Shown here piece by piece: positions 49,660 through 62,712 of a stretch of 64,000 nucleotides of DNA; within the stretch, counting starts at the first letter, position 1, and every line of letters begins with the position of its first letter. Made by a program: the position numbers and the translations under genes. The notes beneath the pieces are model-generated. The model was given only the letters and a program-made list of their open reading frames with translations, had not been told where the DNA came from and did no database searches. Origin of the DNA: Rallus limicola (taxonomy: Eukaryota > Chordata > Aves > Gruiformes > Rallidae); assembly GCA_022605955.1 (NCBI GenBank), contig JAKCOZ010000032.1, positions 6,696,001-6,760,000 on the forward strand, written 5' to 3'.

Positions 49660-50589
49660 GAGTTTTTAATTATACTAATGCCTTTACATTCAGTACTGAT
49701 ACTGCACTAGCAAGCAGAGGCAGACCACTGCTGGGTGGTGATGAACGACTAACCTCATGGAAAGACTTTCAGCTTCAGTTTCTTGCCAAGGTTGCCTCTT
49801 TACACAGTTTCAAAAGATGAGCCTATGCACAGAACTGGGATGAGTGTTAGGTCTGGAATGAAGGGAAAGCCTAGAGCCCCTAGAGGAAAGAAGGTGCCAA
49901 AGGAATGGGTAGACTGTAAAGTAGAGCTTGGCTGTGAGAGCCTTTAATGCCTACTGATGGGGGGTAGCGCAGGGGAGGGAAGATACGCTTGCTGGAAGCT
50001 CAGCCTTCACTTGGATTAGGGTTATGATGCAGAGGAAGTGAAAGCCTATTTCTTCTTGCCACATGCACCACACCCCGCTCCCCCAGATGCCCATGGTATT
50101 TCTTTTTTTCCATTTTTGTAAAGAAATTCATTGGGGCTAATTTAATCCCACACTTTTTCTTGGTCATTTTACATTTAAAGTGTTATTAATGTGCATGGTG
50201 TTCAGCAGAATTAGATGTGGTTGAAGAAGAGTAAATGCTAAAACTAGAAATTTAATGGTAAACTGGAAATGCTGCTAGACAAGGAAATGTTGGGGAGGGA
50301 AAAGTCATTTGAATGAAGGAATAAATAAACCTTCTAAGTTCATAAAATGCAAATGCTATACTCTCTTCTTTATTTTCTTCTCTCACTTATTTCTTAGAAG
50401 AATTTTAATTTGGCTTCCTTTTGTTTTATTTGATCACTACATATGTAACAGTGGCAAGGCAGGACAACAGCATAACAACCAGCATTTAGATTTTATGCTG
50501 GAATATTCCTCAGGTGTGTCTGAGTTGTTCAGAACCCACTGCATAAAGGTCATTTTCTTTTAACAGAAGTATTTGTCTTGAACAGTGCA
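49659..50589. other. Unassigned stretch
   Basis: About 0.9 kb with no recognised feature. Confidence 0.5.
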
Positions 50590-51075
50590 ATAGGCTGAGA
50601 AGAACCTTACACAACGCAGGAAGGGTGAGTGCAAAGTCCTACAGGTGGGAAGGAAGAACACCCAGCAATGATACAAGCTGGGAGCTGCCCGGCTGGGGAG
50701 CAGCTTTGCCTGAAAAGAACCTCAGCCTTGTGACAGATGGCAAGCTGGGCAGAAGCTCTTGCACTAAAGGCAGCCAAAACTTGCCTAGATTTTACAAATC
50801 CTAGTAAAGTCAAGAGACTGCATTCCCCTTTATCTGGCACCCAGTAGAACACATCCAGGTACAGTGCCCTGTTGTGGGCTCCACAGCAAATGAAAGACAA
50901 GCTCAGCTGGGCGAGTTCAGTGGATGCCCACCAAGATGGCCAGGGGCTGGAGTGTTTGCACTGTGAGGAAAGGCAGGGCATTCGCCTTTTTGCCTGGCAA
51001 AAAGGTGTCTGCAGAGGCACCTAAGGGCAGCCCTTCCAAAACCTACGAGGAGGTCTTCAAGAAGATGCATCTGGG
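50590..51075 (+). repeat. CR1 LINE fragment, sense, old copy
   Basis: CR1 landmarks in order: the GTGCAAAGTCCTACAGGTGG block, a diverged AATACAGGCTGGG-like segment (GATACAAGCTGGGAGCTG), the leucine/valine/aspartate block (here CTCAGCCTTGTGACAGATGG), and the GGCCAGGGGCTGGAGTGTTT...TGTGAGGAAAGGC block. A segment near 50780-50870 is strongly altered. The copy lacks a recognisable 3' terminus; similarity is lost after about 51075. Confidence 0.72.
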
Positions 51076-54000
51076 CTCTGCACAGGTATTCTAGCCTACA
51101 CATGATGTGGGTGATCCTACAAGCAGTACACTTCTGAGATTTCACATAGGATAGAAAGAGGAAAAGAAAATACATGCTCTGTAGACAATGTCTGGAATTT
51201 TTCACTACTCAAGGTGTAATACAGGACACACCCCCGAAATCTGAGCATGGTTCATCTGCCAGCAGATCAACAGGGGATGCTAGTAAGCATCTAGTATGTG
51301 TGTTGAATGCTACATCCCAGCAAATTCAGATGGTTTAATTTGTGCTCGGTGGTAAAATTACCTGATGAGTCAGGAAGGCCTGGAAATCACACTGTGAGGT
51401 GAATACTCCTATACATTACAGGTGCTAAGGTATTATATATATATAAAAGGCACAGTATGATTTCAGGATGTTTATGCAGATGTCCATGATCCTACTTCAC
51501 CTAACATGATACTGAGTTCATCGCTAAGGCAGATATAATGATTTGTTAGAAAGCAATTGTCCACAGAAAGGAGGTCCTACACAACCTGATATCCAAGGTG
51601 TGTGGCACCAGGACACAGAATTGTTATAAATGGGAAGCTGAAAGCAGGGCTTCATACTGATTGCTACTGGTTCTTACCTGCTGACAACTAACACAACGAT
51701 CCCATGCAGATAGAGATGTGTATGTGCTGCAGCCTGAGAAATGAATGTTACTTCCTCCTTCAACACAACTACTGCCCACACAGGCACCATTCCAAATGAG
51801 GTTTTGATCAAAATATTGGAAACATTTCCTACCCTTCACTCTTTTACCTGGGAAGAAGTTTTGGAAAAACTCATTTGCATCAAAGCATACAGGGGATCAA
51901 CTTTATAGCACCTGGATAAAATGATGACAAGATTTCAAGATCCTGCAATGGTGTCTTAGAAAGAAGATGGGGAAGGAGGAACAGAATGAAGTATTCTCAA
52001 CAATTAAAAAGTCTAGCCATAGACCAGGATATTAAAAGTCTGCCTTGTAGAATTTATACACTACCATCAGGATTTAAATGTGTCAATCTATCCTTCAAAG
52101 GGCATTTGACTGGAATTATGGGTGGTGGATCTGTGTGTAGGATTAACAGCTTTCAGCACTCTGGCAGAGCTGTCTCGCTGCTGAAGTATTTGACACTGAG
52201 GACTGGTGACAGCAGACCATTATTTATTCCTGCAAAACTTCTGGAGCATCTGGTAAAAAGGGGCTAGGGCAGAAAAACAGAACAGTTTGCAGGGAGGATC
52301 CTTCCCTTGGAGTGTGTTGGAATATTCCTAGTGGCCTCAACACAGGTACGGATGCTCTGTAGAGTGCAGAGCTTCAAGTCCTTGGGAACAAAATGGGTCT
52401 GTACACTGCTGAAGTGTTTGAATGGGAAATTCAAATGGTAACTGCTCAGCAGTGGTGATTTGTGTCCAAAGAAATGACCTGGCATAGAGGGCAAAAAGGC
52501 CCAACTGCAGAAGGGGTTGAACTGGCTGGAAGCTGGAACGGTTAAGGGAGTTGTTTCCCTTGCTGGTAACAAAACAAAACAGCCACAGCACTAGGGATTT
52601 CTTGTAGAAATCCTGGAATGCCAGTGCTCAGGGGCCACATTTGGGCAGAAGAGCTGGCACTGAGGGAAGGACCCAATGCTGGGCTGAGGCACTCCATGCT
52701 GCTCACCAGACTGGGGCCACTGCAAGTCTGTAAAAGGAATCAATGTGCTGCACCTCTGCAGACTCCTTGTTGAATCACCTGAACCACTTACAGCAGCAGG
52801 ACTCTGTCCAATGCTTTTTAAAAACACATATTTAAGCACAAATGTGTGTTTAATTCACCTCAATGAGTACAATAAAAATTCTCCAACATATTATTGAAAT
52901 TAGGTTCCTGCTATGAGAGATTATTTTCAAATTGCAAATCTATTTGAAGGTAGTTTGCTCTAACAAAATATCTTAATATAAAATATTTTTTAAAACTCAA
53001 ATTACTCTCCCCTTCTCCACCCCAACAAACTCAATCTCGACACACAGCTAAATTACTACATACATAGACTCATAGAAAAATGGGAGCCAGATCTCTTGTG
53101 ATACAGAACATTTATCCTCCATTAAGCCTCTGGAATAAGTTCTGTTCTGATGGGCAGTTTTCAGTTATTATCTTCTTTTAAATTATGTTGTAATACTGCA
53201 TGCCATATTTCCTGGATGTGTGACAAATGCTGTTTCTGTGCGGTATGTTTACACTGTTGGAAGCTTGCCATCAATAAGCTCCATTCCCCCAGGAAGAGTT
53301 AAAGTTGAAACATGAGTGCTGTGTAGGGAGTATACTGGGTAAACTACTGCACTGACTGTGCAATCCTGCAGTAAAATGAAATTAATACTAAATAAACTTT
53401 GGTCTTTATCCACGTTATCATCCTAAAAATGTCACCCTTTCGTCTTTTCCATTCTACTGAAATTGGGCTATCACTTCCATCCATGTTACCCTAAAGCAGC
53501 TTGCAGACCTAGAAGCAGGATGAATTCATTCTCTGTGCTATCCTAGAACAGCTAGGCACGTTTCTCAAGGTCTGTTAGATGTAGAAGCAGGTATTTCTCC
53601 CCCCACCCACTTCTCCTTTTCCCCAATTTTGTGGATATTGGCTCTCCTGGGGTATTGCAAACTCAGGATTAATTCTCCCCCAGATCACCAGTGATCAGTC
53701 CTTCCTTTACCCTAAAGCTCTAGGCTCTCCTGTGCTTTACTGTCATGAGGGAATCTCACTGGTAGAAGTACTGTCAGAGCCTTCCATGGGGTTTTTTTTT
53801 TCTTCCTTTATTTCACTGCAACTGCTAAATTATAAGGTTCTGATCTTGAAGGGAATAAACAAAAATAATAACCTTTGTGTTCCCTTCTCCTCCCAGCCAG
53901 TTCTAGAGAGTTCCCCTTGGGTAACCACGAATTTCAGAGCTCCTGGAAGAGAGTGGTTCAGACTGAGGAATTAAAAAAAAAAAGAAACGAAAAAAGAAAA

Positions 54001-55229
54001 GAAAAAAAAAAAGAGTGGGGGCTTTTTTAACAGCTTGTTGGCAACAGGTTTATTTAAACTCAGCCCCTGCCATTTCCAATATCCCAGATCAAAGAGAAAA
54101 GATTCATTCAATCTGAGGCCAGGAGGAACTACTGTGACAGTCTACTCCCATCTCCCACATAATGCAGAACCTTGGGTAACAATTTCAGCACCACACCAGT
54201 AAAGCTTCTACATAAGCAGTACCTTTATATGCATAAACAACAATCCATACAGAAAACACTAGCAGTGGAAGGCACCTACAAATGAGAAGCCTTTAATAGC
54301 AGCCCCATGCAGTTCTCACTAAGAATGACGATGCAGGCAGTGAAAGAGCACACAGACTGATTTTCTACTGGCCAGACACTCAAATTAATCCTGTATTGTG
54401 TCTATGGACATCAGTTTATCAATGTCAATGCAGATTTTATGTCTGCTGATGATCACGTAGCAAACACAGTGTTCTGAAAAGGTGGGAGGTCACCAGCATA
54501 CAAACCACTTGACTTAAAAACAGAACACAACCTTATTCCCGATAATAAATCCTATTTGTAATTCTCAGAAGCCAAGAATATTTGATTAACTAGAAGTGAA
54601 AGGCAAGTTCCCTTTCCTGGAAAAGAACTGTGGGAGAGAAAGGAGAAAAAAGAAAAGAGAACATACATGGAACAATGCCATATGTAGGGAATTTAATGTT
54701 ACTCTGCATTGCACTTACGAGGTTAAAAGCACTGGTATCCACTTATCTCTTATACAAGCACTGCGGATGGAGATCCACGATTTTGGGAGGAAAAGCAGCC
54801 TCAAGTCTTACAGCAGCAGGACATCCTTGTTTTGGCTAGAGACTGCAAAATAAACAGACAGTTTCTACACAGAATCTCAAAGGCCACAGTACCTGGAGTG
54901 AGACCTTTTGCTTCACTAACTGCAAAATTAATATTCCAGTTGACACCCCTAAATATGATAATGAGCTAAAAGATGCATATGCAAAATGCTACTATAGTAC
55001 TCAACTCTCACCTATACCATGTTAAACATCACCCCAGGGAGGGGACACTTAAGACTGGAGTATCAAGAAGTTGCCCCTGGAGGTTGCAGAGTAGAAAGTT
55101 GAAGACCCCAACGAAACAGTTGACAAGCTGTGCTCCTCCTCCACCCAAGACAGGGATGCCTCCTTGGTAAGCATTGTGATTTCACCTTTTGGGGGAGAAT
55201 ACCAGGGACAGTATTTTGCTGGCATTATA
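51076..55229. other. Unassigned stretch
   Basis: No recognised gene. It contains a short TA run (51434-51444) and an A-rich run at 53972-54014. The slightly more GC-rich segment at 52.27-52.80 kb, with overlapping antisense open frames of 82-102 codons, may be a decayed repeat, but I cannot assign it. Confidence 0.5.
53972..54014 (+). repeat. A-rich low-complexity run
   Basis: More than 40 bases of A with scattered G and one C. It could be the tail of an old retroposed sequence, but no source body is recognised upstream. Confidence 0.9.
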
Positions 55230-55320
55230 ATCACAGAATTGTATCACAGAATCGTAGGGGTTGGAAAGGACCTCAAGAGATCAAGTCCAATTCCTTTGCC
55301 AAAGCAGGTTCCTTAGGACA
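55230..55320 (-). repeat. CR1 LINE 3' terminus, antisense, short
   Basis: The plus strand starts ATCACAGAATTGTATCACAG and continues CGTAGGGGTTGGAAAGGACC, the inverted CR1 3' end with degenerate octamer repeats. Only about 90 bp remain, up to the GCCAAAGCAGGTTCC block, so the copy is severely 5'-truncated. Confidence 0.9.
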
Positions 55321-55483
55321 CTAAGATTGTGTATTAGCATTATTGCAGCAAGTGCATTTCTTGAGGGCAATTCTGGAGTCTTTACATCTGTCACTTCAGT
55401 AAACTTTCTGTTAGTTGCAACTCTGCAATTCTTTCTCAGCGACAGTCCTTTGGAGGAGCTGACAATCAAACTTTGATATATGG

Positions 55484-55508
55484 TTATATATATATATATA
55501 TATATATA
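55484..55508 (+). repeat. (TA)12 microsatellite
   Basis: About twelve uninterrupted TA units. Confidence 0.95.
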
Positions 55509-58378
55509 AAATCATTTAAACATGAACCAGTGACCAAGTCTGGGACTAAGACTGGATGTAGAAGCACCTAGGCACCTCTCTGAGAAGAAGGTCAGAAAGC
55601 AAGGGGGTCCTTTCTGAACCTCGTCACTCAACGGGATGGTGTCCCTCAGCCACATCTCAGCCTCTTAATCTTTACATGATAGTGACCATGAAAATGAATG
55701 TAACAGAATCTGTTGGTCTGGCTATTAATTATACAAAGGCCATATATACTATACAGCCAGCAGGGCATTTCCACAAGATTTATTTACTTCTAGGAAGCAC
55801 AGGAATATACAAAGAAATAATGCACACAGCAAGTCACCCTCATCCAGCTCCTTAGATTATACTGCCAAGTTAGTAAGCGGCTGCTGTAATTAATGTATGT
55901 GCTGTTAGCACCTATACTTGGTCTACTCTGGTGGTAGCCAGAGTAAGATAAATTATTCTTGCTAAACCAAAATTTGGTTGGCCAGCTTCAGAGATGGAGC
56001 CAGAACTCCTCCAAGGATTGATTCCCAGTACACAAACGGCGCACTATTTGTCAATACAAACCTTGAGAGGGGCAAGCACTGCTTAACGCCTCTGGCAGAT
56101 ATTTGAATAATTTACTTCAATAATCAGTTTCTCTGCTTTGTATCATTAGATTACAGTCAAACCCAGCCATTTTAATTTAATCAACGTTCCCAAGCTTCTT
56201 CACGTTTCTTCAGCCCTGAATAAGCAAGCATAAATCTAACAACTACAGTATTATTGACGGGTCAGCAGATCTTGTGATCCCGTGGCGGAAGCGCAATGGG
56301 TAAGTCAGGACACTACCTTTCTTTGGCGTCTGACAGCAACACATAACTCACCGAGCTGGCCTACTTGCTTGACAATGAACTCAACAGTACTGCTGGTTCT
56401 GCTAGTGATGCGTTCTGTGATGCTTAACAGGTGTAAATTATCTCTTCATGCCTTCTCTTCCTTACCTGCAGAAAGAAAAACACCAACATACATTCCATTT
56501 GGACTCTCTAAAATCTACAAGTATAATGCTGTGATTTTACTAATAAACATTTATTATACTTACTAATAAAACAAACAGAAGATCTATGAGTACTGCATAA
56601 ACTCATAGTACCAAAAGACAGTTTTACTGTCATAGACTGCAAGTTTGAACAGGAATATGTAAACAAATTAGTAAGACAACTGTGAGCAATCACAGGATAT
56701 GAATTAAAATTGCTTAATTACTTGGTCTCTAAAGCAATTTTTTCAAGTAATATGTAACTCTGAGCACTGGCAGGTACAAACAAATACCAAATACAGAAGA
56801 TTCTTTAATAGTTGTTCTGCTTAGTTTTTCAAGTAGAAGAACTGATGCCGTAACATGTAGCAAGATACCTGTGACAACTCATGCATCATTTGAGAAATTT
56901 TATAGGAATGGTCCCCCTATTGTTTCTGTGAGATTTCAGCCTTCCCAAGAGCTGGTGACTGTACAATCCATTCATTCTCCCCATTACCGGGTCTCTGCGG
57001 ACACAGTGAAGTAACTAACTCCAAACAGTGGGCTCCTTGCTGCTTTACTTCTGGGTAAAGCCTGAAATTTTGCCATGGCTTTGAAAGAAGTAAAGCAGAG
57101 GACAATTCTTTTTGTCTTATCCTTCAACTAGTGGCTGCTTACAGTGTGCATAGAGGGATCCTCCATTTTCTGCTAGCATCACTCTTCCCATTACTATGAA
57201 AACATAAACCCCTGAGGTCCCCCGGCATGACAAACAACACTACTTTTGAAGCCATGCATCTGAAAAACTGATCTAGTTAGTCACTTAAGTATAACATTAC
57301 AGATACATCAGAACCTCAAAGAACTTGATGTGATTGGTACTTGTTATTATGCGAGCAGATTCTCATTCTCTGGTGCCCCATTGTAGTCCCTTTGCTCCTA
57401 TCAAGCTCACGCTCATAACGAGAGGCACATTTTCCATCTGACTTCCTGCTTCCTACACTGTTCAACGTACAAAGCCCTTCAAGGCATCTGCCTATGCTCA
57501 GACATTAATCAGTCAAACCAGCTCTGTGAGGTAAGCCCTTCACCAGATCAAGTCCATTAGTTATTGATGTAGAAGATGAGGGAACCCTTATTCAGGAAGT
57601 CAGTCAATTATGGATTCTTCTTACATGTCAAACTACTCATGAGTTACATAGACTTTCCCTTACTAGAAATTAAACAGCAAGGGTCCTACATTTTACATTA
57701 ATTAAAGCAATGTTTCTACTACTTTTCCTCTTTAAAATACTATTAAGGTAATAAACACTGGCATCCACATAAAAGTGAAAATTCTACAGGAAAGCTTGAT
57801 TACATTTTAACTACATTTACTAGATGTTTAATATAGCAAATTTTAAAAAAGAATAGAAGTAGCATCCTGCTATCTTTGCCAAATCTATTACCTAGAAGGG
57901 ATATGTTGCTACTTTAAAAAACACACTATTTTCCCCTTATGCATGGTGAGCTTTGTTTTGACTGGCTACTTAAACAGCTGTAAGAGAATAGCAAACATCT
58001 GCTGGTAAATTATTCTCTAAACAACATTTATAATATCTTCCTCCTCTGGAGGATCCAAATTACATTTTCTCTGTAGAAAGAAAAGAGACGCTAAACCCAA
58101 GTCAACCCTGCAAACGCTTCTTTACCTCCATCCTCACCTTTCAAACAGATCACCTGAATAAAGATCAATGACAGACATCAGATTGCATTTGGAACAAATT
58201 CACTTCTGTTACACATGCCTGGAAGACGCCAGAAAGCATCACTATATTGATCTGAATTGTTTGAGAGAATGGCCTCAAGCTCTCTTGGCATCACCAAAAA
58301 CTTCAGAAGACATAGTGCACTGCTTAGGAAGTTGACTTGAGTCTCAGTTAACCACTTTGCCTTTACAACCCAAGGCAA

Positions 58379-58396
58379 AGAGAGAGAGAGAGAGAG
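58379..58396 (+). repeat. (AG)9 microsatellite
   Basis: Nine AG units inside a purine-rich run that continues to about 58410. Confidence 0.93.
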
Positions 58397-61229
58397 TGAA
58401 AAGGAGAGACTATTTGAGTTAATACCACTGAAAGGAAATTAAAATTCTTTAGGCACTTCCTCCCCCTAAGAAACATCTTCAGACACACAAAGACATTCCG
58501 AATGCACTTGTGCCTTGCAAATGTTGAAGTTCATTTTCTGGGATAATTGGAAATTCCCGACTGGTTTTTAACTACTGAAAATACCCAGAGTAGCACAACT
58601 TGCCTTTCTCCAAACTGCCCAAAACCCAGGCAGGGAAGATGTTTCTTCTTTCACCAACAGCCTTTTGAATAGAAGAACCAGTAATGATTCGGTCCTTTCC
58701 CTCTGATCACAGACAGTTAAATACCACCTACAAACAGAGGCACGACTCCAAGTGCTGCAATTTTCATATCATTCATACAGCCACATTTGCAAGAATTCTC
58801 CCCATTTAGGCATCTATAGCAAAGGGAATATTTTTCCAAACAGATTTTCCTCCACCAGAACAAGAAGCAAAAGCTTATCTTAGGATCTTTGGGGAAAAAA
58901 AAGCCTTTTCTCCGGAAAAAGGATCTGTAGATAAAGTACTTAAATGACCGTCACCACACAGGGCCAGACAGAATGTAGTAAGAATGGATACAGCCATGAC
59001 AGAAAAGAGGACCTTCTTCATCAGGTGATAGGCATGACACTGGGTGCACACAGAGAACAGTTAATGAAACCAAATTTTGCACCAATAGCAGCTCTAAGCT
59101 GGATATTTTTACTTCACAGCTTATACAAGTAGGCAGTTAGGGACTTTTTCATTGTTCCTTTCCAATCATTTGCATTGACACATGTGACTTCTGAGACATG
59201 TCTGATCTATGGAACATTATACCTTAATCAATGTACAAATGCAGTGTCAGTTAACTTACATTAAATACAGTTCCATCACCTCTAGATTGCTTTTTTGATC
59301 TTGTTCTACCTTTTTTCCTTCAATCACATTGCTTTGTTGCCATTAATATACCAACTTAAGCGACAGCTTAACCGTGCTACTGCTAAGCGGGGGTTTACTG
59401 ACAAGTGTCCTAAGCAAGTACCTATCATTAAGCAGGTGTGAAGCTAGAATTGAACTTGTTGGGATTAACTGCTGGATAAATACTCAGCCAACGTAAATAA
59501 ATCCCCAAGAAATTGATCTTCAGTACCTTACATTTATTACAGCGATAAACCCCGTGCGCGTTCTGTTAACTCAGACTTCATACACAATCCTGAATTATCT
59601 ACATTTCACTGATTCACATCAGGCACATAAAAATGTAGTACAGAGTGAAAAACCTGAACTTCTCAAAAACCCCTTGTGCAGCCACTTTACTGTATACTGT
59701 AAGCAAACACACGTGTGTCAGGTGGGAGTAAAAGGTGAGGGAATTGAGTTATTAGAGGCAAAGAGCTTGAGCTGTACAATGTTGAATCCAAGCAGGCAGC
59801 ATTCCCCTGCTTGTAAGGACTCAGTAAGGTCTGGAAGGCAGTCCTCTAAAGGAAAGAAAGCCTCAGATTCTTCTCAATCCATATATCATTCTGGTTTCCT
59901 GATATTTCTCTGAGGATTTCTAATTGTCAGCTTTCTTTAACACGATTTCTACAACAGCTTGAGAAAATCCATCCATCTCTTGTTTCCTAATGCCCTTTCA
60001 ACAATCACTCCTCACAACTCTTGCTCTGTAGATAAGAAACAAACAAGACCTTTGCAGGTTTCACATGCAGACAGGCTGAGAACGTATTCTTAACCTAGAA
60101 AAATAAATTCAAAACATAAATAAAAAGGGAAAATATCTTCCAAGTATCAGACTCCAACCCCTTTACACCTTTCCATCTGGACTCGTAACCAAGATGATCC
60201 ATCTTCTATCTGTGCCCTTTTCTACAAGTAGCAGCCTTTAGTCTCCTAGACACATTTCTCAACTTTTTATGACACTGGGTAGAACAGAATGGCTATAAAG
60301 AAGTAGTAAACCATCTTACCACCAACTATTCCATGGAAATCACAAATGCTGGGTCTCAAAGTCAAGAACAGGGACAAAAAAACCAGGTTAAAATATCCCA
60401 GCTGGCACCAGCTGAGCTGGCAACACTGATTTAGACGTCTCTGATGTGATCAGGCACCAAACCATCCAGGGAGTTTGTAGAAAGTTCCTAGATTATGCAT
60501 CACCAAAATGTGGTTTGGAGGTCTCAGTGACAGGCTTATGTACTTAATGACTTTGGTAGGACCAACTTCACTTACTGCAAGATAAACTGATTGCAAAATA
60601 TCACCTAAGTTAGTTCAGGCTTAGTTTTCAGACATTTGCAGATGGAAATCCTCTTGGGAATATCACTGGCAACAATTGTGAGACTTCTGTCTCATGCTGA
60701 ACATCAGTCTCATGTGGCATCCTCTGAAGTTAGTAAAAGCCCCTCTATCCCTGAAGGATTGAGACTTTAGTTTGGTTACTTGTGGCTGCCTGAGTTTTCT
60801 ACTTGATTTTTCATTCCCTTCATCTAGCTGGGATAGCACAGAAGAAAGAACAACACCAAGGCATTTTCTTCTACAAGGGTTCAGTTCTCAGACCTGTGAC
60901 TTATGCAGGAGATGATGAACAGGAATTGAAATGCAAATATAGAATGAACTAAGCAGCCATAACACAGCAATTACGAGAAGAGGGGTCTCTTCCCTTGATT
61001 GAGACTGCCATGTAATGGAGCTTTGAATTAATGGCCTTTTGTTTATGTAATTTATAACTACAAGTTGTCTCCTTTTATTATCTTCCTCCAAAAAGTTAAC
61101 ATTTTGAAAAAGCACTATTCCACAGCTTATGAAGGTACAGAGGAAAAAAGTATCTATTATCAGAGGGAAACAGACAGCATGATTTTAACAAGTTATTTCA
61201 GTCCAGTAACAGTAAATTTCACTTAAAGC

Positions 61230-61249
61230 TTCCTTCCCTCCTTCCTTCC
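61230..61249 (+). repeat. (TTCC)n short tandem repeat
   Basis: About five TTCC-type units with one CCCTC interruption. Confidence 0.85.
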
Positions 61250-61562
61250 AGTTCCACTGTACTTGTATGCTTACAGCACCAGAAATTACAACACTGAATG
61301 GAAGGCAAAGCTCTCTTTCTGCTTTAGCAACACTCTGGCTGACTTCAAAAGATTAACTGTGAGAAGCAGTAAACATCAGGTCCCACCTGAGAGAAGGTGC
61401 CAATGTATTTACTAATGAGAAACCTGAGGTATTTGCTAATATAGCCAAGAAAATTATTTCATATTCTTAAATAAACAGCAAAGTTGAACTACACGGGTCT
61501 GGTATATGCTTACAGCATTATACTTTGCTACAGTTCACAACTGCAAGTATCAGACAGACCAA

Positions 61563-61660
61563 AGCAAGTTCAGCAGAGGGCCATCAGGATGGTCAGGGGC
61601 TGGAGAACTTGTCATGTGAGGAGAAACTGAGGGAACTAGATTTGTTCTGCTGGCCAGGAG
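61563..61660 (+). repeat. CR1 LINE fragment, sense, old and short
   Basis: It matches the CR1 block coding for the QRRAxxMxxGLE...CEEKLRELxLF helix region: CAGCAGAGGGCCATCAGGAT, then GGCTGGAGAACTTG and GAGGAGAAACTGAGGGAACT. It is more diverged than the same block at about 62265-62340, so it is a separate and older insertion. Confidence 0.65.
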
Positions 61661-61989
61661 GTAGTTTTTGCCTAGTAGTGCCTAACAGCAACCCCCCCAA
61701 TTCAAAGGAACTATGCAAAACCTGTGGTAGAACACAGTTCCTTGTAAATGTACTGCTTTCCCTAAAGCTACAGAGCACCTTTGAGCACCCACACAGTGCA
61801 GAAGCAGAGCGCCTTGACCTGGAATACAGAGGTTCTGCTTCACTGGGATGACAGCGTCACTTCAGCTAATCATGAAAAGCCTCCCATGTCTCCAGTTTGC
61901 CTGAAAGTATAGTTTTAAAGGTGGCAGAGGAGAAAAAGGGTTTGAAAACTGCCACCACTGGATACTTCTCAAAATATGACATAATTATC

Positions 61990-62712
61990 AGTACAGGCTG
62001 GGGGACGACCTGCTGGAAAAGAGCTCTGTGGAGAAGGACCTGGGGGTCCTGGTTGATGACAGGTTGGCCATGAGCCAGCAGTGTGCCCTGGGGCTGAGAG
62101 AGACAATGGGATCCTGGGGGCATCAGGAGGAGTGTGGCCAGCAGGTCGAAGGAAGTGATCCTCCCCCTCTACTCTGCCCTGGTCAGGCCCCACCTGGAGT
62201 GTTGTGTCCAGTTCTGGGCTCCCTGGGATAAAAAAGACAGGGACCTTCTGGAGAGAGTCCAGAGAAGGGCAACGAAGATGATTAGGGGCCTGGAGCATCT
62301 CCCCTGTGAGGAAAGGCTGAGTGAGCTGGGGCTGTTCAGCCTGGAGAAAAGAAGACTGAGGGGGGACCTAATTAGTGTCTATAAATATCTTAGACTTGGG
62401 ACGCAGGGGGAATTGGCCAGCCCCTTTTCAGTGTCTGTGGGGACAGGACAAGGGGCAATGGCTGGAAGCTGGAGCATAGGAAGTTCCGCACCAACATGCG
62501 GATGAACTTTTTCACAGTGAGGGTGAGGGAGCCCTGGGACAGGCTGCCCAGGGAGGTGGTGGAGTCTCCTTCTCTGGAGATATCCAAGTCTCCTCTGGAT
62601 GCCTATCTATGCAATATGAGATAGGGAGCTGCTTTGGCAGGGGGGTTGGACCCGATGATCTCTTGAGGTCCCTTCCAACCCCTAAAGATTCTGTGATTCT
62701 GTGATTCTGTGA
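61990..62712 (+). repeat. CR1 LINE, sense, best-preserved copy, 5'-truncated
   Basis: About 720 bp, beginning in the TACAGGCTGGGGGACGACCT block and running through the end of the reverse-transcriptase ORF and the 3' UTR. It ends with three ATTCTGTG octamers at 62687-62712. These direct octamer repeats are the diagnostic 3' end of CR1, which has no poly(A) tail. 5' truncation is typical. It is the least diverged CR1 in the window and shares its 3' part with 33832-34108. Confidence 0.97.
62028..62410 (+). pseudogene. CR1 ORF2 remnant, C-terminal end of reverse transcriptase, frameshifted
   Basis: Translation gives EKDLGVLVDDRLAMSQQCAL in one frame and then, after a frameshift at about 62090-62110, [14 protein letters not shown] text (here [18 protein letters not shown]), [18 protein letters not shown] and [20 protein letters not shown] in another. 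These are the well-known C-terminal motifs of CR1 ORF2p, downstream of the catalytic palm. The palm, with its metal-binding aspartates, and the endonuclease domain are absent. The fragment cannot support retrotransposition. Confidence 0.93.

Larger units (their letters stand above)
55321..61562. other. Unassigned AT-rich stretch
   Basis: About 6.2 kb without a recognised gene or mobile element. It contains TA, AG and TTCC simple repeats, a CpG-bearing segment ending in a strong GTAAGT at 56300, and a protein-like minus-strand stretch at 58.18-58.32 kb. A 119-codon plus-strand frame at 59554-59913 has no recognisable domain and is probably chance. Confidence 0.5.

Noticed and set aside
59554..59913. 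119-codon plus-strand frame
   Set aside because: No recognised domain; consistent with a chance frame in AT-rich DNA.
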